Assembly: GCA_016987375.1 (NCBI GenBank)
Contig: PJRA01000485.1
Location: 172,754-195,898, forward strand
Direction: 5' to 3'
From: Brachionus koreanus
Taxonomy: Eukaryota > Rotifera > Eurotatoria > Ploima > Brachionidae
Length of the DNA stretch: 23,145 nt
Shown: positions 18,523-23,145 of the stretch, one piece after another
Position numbering within the stretch: the first letter of the stretch is position 1
Layout of the letters: every line of letters begins with the position of its first letter
Program-made: the position numbers and the translations under genes
The notes under the pieces: model-generated
Seen by the model: only the letters and a program-made list of their open reading frames with translations
Databases searched by the model: none
Told to the model about the DNA's origin: nothing

Positions 18523-19872
18523 ATGAATGAATCGCTTATTGAACATGTAACACAATCACAGACAAATTCACTAGCTCTATTCGGCCAATTGCTCATTCAT
18601 CTACTAGTATTCGGCGGCAACTTGTTAATCATACTAGTCATTCGCTTGAAAAAGTCCTTGTACGAAAACAACACATTGCGCATAGTCCTAAGCTTGTCAA
18701 TAGCAGATCTATTTCTCTCAATAAGCGTCCTTCCGTTTACAACATACTCCCAGCTATACTATCCGCAGTGGACTCTGGGCTTTTACTCGTGCGTCTTCTG
18801 GCTTACCAACGACCTTCAACTTAAAACAACTTCAATCTACCATTTGTGTTCGATTACGTACGAACGCTATTTGAGCATAGCCAAGCCAATGCTATTTCGC
18901 ATCAACATACAAAAACGCATTCAATATCTGATCATGTTTAATTGGACGGCTTCGTTTGTCCTCATAACTCTTCCTTTTTTGATGCTTGGACTAACTGATT
19001 CACAGTCGATTTACTCGACTAGTTGCAACATAGCGTCTAGTGTGTTCATTGCTTACTTTACCATAATAACATTCTGGATACCTCTGTCAATAATGATGTT
19101 TTTCGGCTCCAAAGCCGTCTATCTCATACGCAAAATAGACAAGTCTCATTTGAAGATGAACTGCAAACTATTGACCGACGTGACTCCACGCAATTCGTTC
19201 ATCATATCCGAGTCTAGCAAAGACTCGGACGTAAAGTCACGCGGTGTGCCAGAGCCAAGTCGCAAACGAGCCAATTCGCTCAATTACATTTACAAGAAGA
19301 GGAAAAAAGAAAAATTAAAATTAAAAAATATACCGACAATAACAGTGATGGAGGTGAATGGCAGTAGTGGTGGTTGTGGTGGTGGTGGTGGTGGTGGTGG
19401 CGGTGATGGTGATCCGGGTCAGAACAGTCCCGATAGTTTGAATATTAAAAGTGATTATGCCAGCTGGAATAATAGAGAAGAGTCTCAGATAAGTGATGAC
19501 AGTGGTTTGGTTCTGAGAGCCGAGAGCGCGAGACGACCATCGCGACTCTCCGCTTTTAGACTTAGCATCTTTGGCAATCCTATACGTAAAGAGCTCAAAG
19601 CACAAAAAACACTCACAATTGCTTTAATAGTCTTCTTGTTCTCTTATTTTCCCTATTTTACTTTTTTGACTTGTATATCGTTTCAAAAATTGTTTAGTGA
19701 ACACTCAATTCGTTTTGAGTTCAAAAAAGATGACGAGTTTATGACTGTTCTGTTTTACTTTACCACTTGGCTTGCTTATTCAAGTGCTGCAATCAATCCC
19801 ATTTTACAATTTTTATTAAACAACAATTTGAAAAATAGTCTTAAAAAATCTTTATTTAATAAGAGAAAATAA
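18523..19872 (+). CDS. Class A G-protein-coupled receptor, aminergic-like, intronless (449 aa)
   Basis: Seven-helix plasma-membrane receptor in a single open frame; an in-frame TAA just upstream supports the ATG. Helix marks: GGN (N33, 1.50); LSIADLF with Asp62 (2.50); ECL1 Trp83 and Cys90 (3.25) pairing with Cys168; Asp97 at 3.32, the amine-binding acid; SIYHLCSITYERY in TM3; Trp141 (4.50); Pro187 (5.50); KAQKTLTIAL and Pro377 (6.50); WLAY (416-419) and NP (425-426) in TM7. Asp3.32, Trp7.40 and Tyr7.43 together are typical of biogenic-amine receptors, so a monoamine-like ligand is inferred; TM5 carries Thr at 5.43 and 5.46 rather than serines. Odd residues: E-R-Y for D-R-Y, Tyr375 at 6.48 for Trp, and NPILQ for NPxxY. 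The third inner loop (about 203-360) is long, basic and Ser-rich, with a nine-Gly run (286-294). A divergent or orphan lineage is likely. Confidence 0.92.
   Translation: MNESLIEHVTQSQTNSLALFGQLLIHLLVFGGNLLIILVIRLKKSLYENNTLRIVLSLSIADLFLSISVLPFTTYSQLYYPQWTLGFYSCVFWLTNDLQLKTTSIYHLCSITYERYLSIAKPMLFRINIQKRIQYLIMFNWTASFVLITLPFLMLGLTDSQSIYSTSCNIASSVFIAYFTIITFWIPLSIMMFFGSKAVYLIRKIDKSHLKMNCKLLTDVTPRNSFIISESSKDSDVKSRGVPEPSRKRANSLNYIYKKRKKEKLKLKNIPTITVMEVNGSSGGCGGGGGGGGGDGDPGQNSPDSLNIKSDYASWNNREESQISDDSGLVLRAESARRPSRLSAFRLSIFGNPIRKELKAQKTLTIALIVFLFSYFPYFTFLTCISFQKLFSEHSIRFEFKKDDEFMTVLFYFTTWLAYSSAAINPILQFLLNNNLKNSLKKSLFNKRK
19369..19404 (+). repeat. (GGT)n triplet run encoding poly-Gly in the receptor's third intracellular loop
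   Basis: GGT units with one TGT and one GGC interruption encode Gly283-Gly294, with Cys285. As a slippage-prone coding microsatellite it could vary in length between individuals. Confidence 0.85.
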
Positions 19873-19940
19873 TTTTTTTTTATTTTAAATGTTAAAATTT
19901 GTAAAATATTTTTTTATTTTAAATAATTTTTTTTTGTTTG

Positions 19941-19946
19941 AATAAA
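19941..19946 (+). promoter_or_regulatory. Putative polyadenylation signal of the receptor gene
   Basis: AATAAA about 70 bases after the TAA stop, in an AT-rich 3' flank. Plausible by position only. Confidence 0.4.
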
Positions 19947-20384
19947 ATTTGAATGTTTGTTTATCAATTTTAGTTCTTATGTCCGGCATACTTTAATTTC
20001 TGTCAAAGAAATTTGCTCTAATTCACGTTGCATCTGTTTTAAAACTTCAAAGACCATATTGATTATTTTACAAGCAAGAATTCAAAAAATTAAACAACAA
20101 AGAGCATATTTATTCTTGGAACAAAAGATCGTTAACAATTTAGAAGCTAATTATTCAAGGATTGCAGATAGATCCTTAAATTATCAATAGTGTTCAATGT
20201 TTTTACATGCGATCAACTCAATATGCTGATCCATTTATCAAAAATTGACACAAATGTATGTTGAACAAATGTAGGGATGCCATAAGTTAGCATATTTTTA
20301 TATTTTATTTATTCAACCAACTCAAACTTCTTCCTTTTTTAAAAAATATTTTTTTTTTATCAATTTCTTGTAACAATTGGGTTT

Positions 20385-20440
20385 AAACGAAGGCATAAGC
20401 CATTCGGACGAACCTAGGGCCTGCCCTAAAGTATATTTTT
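20385..20440. repeat. Double-hairpin island (copy 1)
   Basis: Two small inverted repeats lie in tandem: GGC-ATAA-GCC and GGGC-CT-GCCC, followed by A/T-rich sequence. In reverse complement the segment GGCTTATGCCTTCG resembles GGCTACGGCTTCG at 20912, suggesting a dispersed structured repeat such as a short retroelement tail. Confidence 0.35.
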
Positions 20441-20874
20441 AATAAAATAAAAATAATATGGTAGTGTTAAAGGACCCATATTATTAGCATGACTTAGAGT
20501 CAATGAACAACTGGAAGAATTTTAATTTTAGTATAAAGATTTGTACGTTTTATTGAATAAGAAAAAATTCGTTCTTAGTCGTCTTACCCACGGTCAAATC
20601 CATGAAGATTTGCGTAATTAAAAAATGCAAATTACCAAAAAAAAATTTAAAACTCTGTTCGACTTTTTCCTTAAAATAGCACCGATTTCATAAATTCATT
20701 CTTCAAAAAAAATTCGTTCAATTCAAATTTTTTTACTTAAAATTTACATAATGAGCTTTCAATTCTTTCCAGACAAATTAATGTAAATTGTAAATTTCTT
20801 TTTCTAACATTTAAAAAAATTTAAAAGCTAAACTCAACTTTTTTTGACATCATAAATTAAACATGTGACTGAAA

Positions 20875-20930
20875 GGGAGGACTAAGTCTCCATTCCAACC
20901 GGCTACGGCTTCGCCTAAATTATTTTTTAA
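20875..20930. repeat. Double-hairpin island (copy 2)
   Basis: GGAG-G-ACT-A-AGT-CTCC forms a stem with one bulged G, followed by GGC-TACGGCTTC-GCC and then an A/T-rich run. It has the same layout as the island at 20385-20440. Confidence 0.35.
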
Positions 20931-21765
20931 ATAAAAATAAGATCACATGTAAAAAAAGACATTGAACACTTGTTAATTTAATTCTGAAAAAAAGATTACA
21001 AAAATATAAAAAAATTGTTAAAAAATTTCCTTAAAAAATAATTGCTTTTTGATCAAAAATCTAATTAAAATATTGAAAGAAGAAAATTAAAATAGATTAG
21101 ATAAGAGATGACATTGGTAACACATTAAGTTGTTGATAGGTTCTGATATAGAAGGAATTAATAAGGAATAAACTGAAATTTTATCGAAAGTTTTATATTA
21201 GTTAATTAATTGATCAATTAATTAAATTTTTTAATAAAATCTTGCAACTTCAATTCTGATTTCTAAACAAAGGCTAGGTTTTTTAATTCAAATATAACAT
21301 ATCTCATTGTTTAATAAAGAAAGGGAGTTTTAGCTATTTAGAAGAGTGCCTATGTGAAAATACGTTAATTTCAGCTTTTAAATGATTGACTCATGTCGGT
21401 ATTTTGATTCAATTAAAATTAGTTTTTGGTTTTTTTTATTAGTATTTTTGCTAGGATTTTCCCACATATCACAAATAAATCTGGTATACAATATATCTCA
21501 AGCCTTTCTATAATTTTTTAATCAATTAATTTTCTCAAGATATTTCTATAATTTTTTTCTATGAAATGTTTAGAGAATCAATGAATTTGGGTTGACTGGA
21601 CAGCCTCGTCTGCTTTTTTTGTTTGCTAAGACAATATGGTGACCACTGTCTACAGCTCTTCTTCATTCATCTAATACCATAATCAATGCATCTACCAGTT
21701 AGGAAACTAGATTGCTTATTCGCGAGGAACTTAGCACAGTATCTGCTTAAAAATAGTATTAGTTA

Positions 21766-21780
21766 TAGTAGTAGTAGTAG
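21766..21780. repeat. (TAG)5 microsatellite
   Basis: Five perfect TAG units. It resembles the trinucleotide tail of the LINE at 7400-7413, but no LINE coding sequence was seen beside it. Confidence 0.8.
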
Positions 21781-22096
21781 GTTTTGGTTTTAACTCAAAA
21801 ACATTTTTCATGTATTAAAAAATGAAATGATTCATATATGCAACATGCATGAAGACATCGGCTTTTGCTTGACTTGGTTGAAAAATTAAAATAAAATTTA
21901 AAAAAATTCCACTCATTAGAATAAACGATGTGAAAAATTAAAAGTCTTTAAAATAAACTAATAAAATTAACTAAAATTGATCTTAATAAATTACTATTTA
22001 TTTCACAGTCATTCATGAAAAACAATATCTAAAAAACGTTTAAATCGAATTAAATTCAAAAAAAAAAATAAAATAAAAATTATTATTAAATCTATT

Positions 22097-22956
22097 TTAT
22101 TTTAAACCAGATTCTTCAGTACATATTGTATCATTAATATTTAAATTTTCAACCTTTTTCTCTTTGTTTGCCAAGACTGGCTCTTCGTCCTGCTGGCTCT
22201 TGACTCTCTGCATTGTATGCTTGTAAATGAGACCATTTCCGCGCACATATAAAATTGAAAATCCGTCAATCCATCTTAAAAAGTAAATTTAAGACAAAAA
22301 TAACTTCAAGTTTTAGATTTACTCTGCTTCAGCTTCAACTGATTGCTTCACATTCCATACTTTATTTTTCCACGGCTGTATCATGGACTTGAGACCTCCG
22401 AAGCCAACTATGCGCCATCTGACCTTGACAGTGCTGTCCAAATCGTCGACAATAATACTCAAGACTTGAACTGATGTGTGGCTGAATTTCCAGTGAACCT
22501 TCATTCGCAAAATGCTCAATTGAATGGCGTACTGAAGAGCGCCTCTGAAGAAAAACTGAGAATAAGGTTGATATTTATTGCTGGTTTTGTATATAGATAA
22601 AAATATTACGTGCTAATTTTGCCTGGTTCTTGGAAAAAATTTTCAAATATAACATCTTTGGTGTACAAATTGTATGGATGAGTTTCGACCAAGAATTTGG
22701 GAAGATGCGATGCCAGTTTTTCTCTAAGTAAAATTAGCTGTTCCTTTGAAGGCTTTTTGAATGGATCAGCTGGTGTTTCCGATTTGCTAGAACGATTGAT
22801 GCTAATCGATCTTGAAAATTGAGAGTTCATGGCCTCTATGGACAAGCGCCTAGGTGCCGATGAAAAACCATTTACCAACTGAGAGCAGCGAAATGCTCTA
22901 CATGCAGGAAAACAGTAAGACAACGACCTAGTGCGCAGACTAAGCAAATACTTCAT
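22097..22956 (-). CDS. C6orf136-like (DUF2358) protein, probably mitochondrial (3 exons, 248 aa)
   Basis: Exons 22956-22610, 22544-22323 and 22274-22097 join in frame to 248 codons plus TAA; the introns are 65 and 48 bp, both GT-AG. Residues 1 to about 55 are rich in Arg and Ser with almost no acids (MKYLLSLRTRSLSYCF and on), a typical mitochondrial presequence. The conserved domain starts near residue 74. LLREKLASHLPKFL, HPYNLYTKDVIFEN, LQYAIQLSILRMKVHWKF and VKVRWRIVGF match the DUF2358 fold of human C6orf136 and its plant and algal relatives. After the second intron IDGFSILYVRGNGLIYKHTM corresponds to the last strands. The tail (about 212-248) is Lys/Glu-rich and variable. The biochemical function of the family is not established. 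Exon ends were chosen so that the domain reads through; each intron holds or creates stops if retained. Confidence 0.87.
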
Positions 22957-23145
22957 TTCCAGTTGATTCTAGAATCTAGATCAATACTGTTGGATTTAGA
23001 ATTCAAAATAAAAATGTTATATAATGATTTTAGAGCATTTATTTATTTTTTGTTTATTCCCTTTTACTTTATATATGTGTACAAATTGTTGTTTTTAAAA
23101 TAAAAAAAAAAAACTAGTTTACCAAAAAGTTTATTTTTTTTGCGT
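22957..23145. other. 5' flank of the C6orf136-like gene
   Basis: Short AT-rich sequence upstream of the minus-strand ATG. No promoter element is convincing. Confidence 0.5.

Larger units (their letters stand above)
19873..22096. other. AT-rich intergenic region with two hairpin islands and a TAG run
   Basis: No supported gene. It contains GC-richer structured islands at 20385-20440 and 20875-20930 and a (TAG)5 run at 21766-21780; the remainder is low-complexity AT. Confidence 0.5.

Noticed and set aside
19321..19605. Minus-strand open frame with poly-Thr
   Set aside because: Antisense shadow of the receptor's GGT run and ICL3; no domain of its own.
19957..20190. 77-codon frame just after the receptor
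   Set aside because: No similarity to receptor tails or known domains, and it follows the probable polyadenylation signal.

Overview
The window looks like nuclear DNA of a small invertebrate animal. It is very AT-rich and has no bacterial features. Three apparently intact animal genes sit in long AT-rich intergenic sequence littered with dead transposons. Two of the genes are split by extremely short introns (42-65 bp, nearly all GT-AG). A GH18 chitinase with a CBM14 chitin-binding domain fits an ecdysozoan or rotifer-like animal. The tiny introns and the LINE and Tc1 remnants would suit a rotifer, mite or tardigrade. I cannot name the species, and the taxon is inference.

Layout: (1) 504-2279, minus: a complete secreted chitinase rebuilt from eight exons (466 aa), with an Asp-to-Asn change inside the catalytic DxxDxDxE motif. 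(2) 2600-15960: a gene-poor stretch holding degenerate LINE fragments (2617-3206, 7388-8460, 10023-10180, 11858-12019, 12424-12790, possibly 5515-5731), at least three internally deleted Tc1-like transposase remnants of one related family (4522-5192, 6928-7252, 9747-10022), and a decayed AT-hook coding region (15190-15960). (3) 16115-17805: a 1.7 kb element with almost perfect ~498 bp terminal inverted repeats, TA on both sides and a truncated DD34E transposase inside. It is the best preserved mobile element here. (4) 18029-18262: another LINE C-terminal fragment. (5) 18523-19872, plus: an intronless 449-aa class A GPCR with aminergic-receptor hallmarks and several non-canonical switch residues. 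(6) 22097-22956, minus: a three-exon C6orf136-like (DUF2358) gene, 248 aa, with a probable mitochondrial presequence.

The three host genes do not form a pathway: one acts outside the cell on chitin, one at the plasma membrane, and one probably in mitochondria. Every transposon-derived coding remnant I could read lies on the minus strand. Several small GC-richer hairpin islands in the AT-rich desert (around 3828, 5338, 7420, 16010, 20385 and 20880) look like structured ends of dispersed repeats.
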